Shown here piece by piece: positions 64,000 to 64,000 of a DNA stretch of 64,000 nt; position 1 is the stretch's first letter, and each line of letters opens with the position of its first letter. The translations under genes were made by a program, and so were the position numbers. This stretch comes from Marinobacterium iners DSM 11526 (GTDB lineage: Bacteria; Pseudomonadota; Gammaproteobacteria; Pseudomonadales; Balneatricaceae): contig NZ_FNRJ01000002.1 of assembly GCF_900107855.1 (NCBI RefSeq), positions 288,847-352,846 of the forward strand. The letters run 5' to 3'. The notes beneath the pieces are model-generated. The model searched no databases, had not been told where the DNA came from, and worked only from the letters and a program-made list of their open reading frames with translations.

Positions 64000-64000
64000 A

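Noticed and set aside
1..64000. CRISPR arrays, insertion sequences, prophage or integron structures
   Set aside because: No spaced direct repeats, transposase, integrase or phage genes were found anywhere in the window.

Overview
The window reads as a chromosomal segment of a moderately GC-rich, free-living gammaproteobacterium. The closest overall match is the marine Oceanospirillales type (Marinobacterium/Neptunomonas-like). Pointers are the 1619-residue NAD-glutamate dehydrogenase, Mqo, RlmKL, Rmf, HrpA, PpnN, a YafJ amidotransferase, an SLC5-STAC protein and a TgpA/DUF58/MoxR cluster. Genus is a guess from protein resemblance only. No insertion sequence, prophage, CRISPR array or plasmid function was seen; almost all of the window is ordinary single-copy chromosome.

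Layout. 1-315: gene-free left edge with a probable sigma54/NtrC control region driving a gene outside the window. 316-8066 (minus): a tight run M23 peptidase, bactofilin, YafJ, acyl-CoA ligase, HrpA. 8223-10586 (plus): a PutA-like protein whose catalytic residues are lost. 10587-15871: PpnN, PIN-PhoH, Mqo, YidD. 15896-24865: SLC5-STAC coiled-coil protein, MscS, a YgiM-like SH3 protein, a CBS-PAS-GGDEF-EAL protein and PtsP. 24870-31156: two ATP-grasp ligases, a formylglutamate-amidohydrolase/QEGLA metallopeptidase fusion, an EgtC/Dug3-type amidohydrolase and an MFS transporter; this is the least understood block. 31396-34018: tandem-receiver response regulator and MCP, facing each other across a perfect palindrome. 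34139-39732 (minus): FAD protein, MoxR, DUF58, TgpA, YgjP-like. 39983-45738: SlyD, Amt with nitrogen-type promoter elements, RlmKL, Rmf, PyrD. 45806-52750: DUF2835, GdhB and a divergent BatD. 52761-56222: TIGR01777 epimerase, riboflavin synthase, hemerythrin, an AlbA/Schlafen-type protein and a small membrane protein. 56292-63770 (minus): PepN, DUF2797, YeaC, rhomboid GlpG, metallophosphoesterase, NAD kinase, and a PLP-dependent ACC-deaminase/D-cysteine-desulfhydrase-type enzyme. 63924-63999: tRNA-Val(TAC), minus.

Themes. Nitrogen metabolism recurs: PtsP, Amt, GdhB and two candidate sigma54/NtrC regions. Cell-envelope biology recurs: bactofilin with LytM peptidase, MscS, rhomboid, TgpA/BatD. 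The main candidates for undescribed biology are the ATP-grasp/QEGLA cluster, which resembles a ligase/peptidase modification cycle; the double-dead PutA homologue; and the SLC5-STAC protein that carries a coiled coil where CbrA carries a kinase. All functions are read from sequence motifs and remembered families; no search was run.
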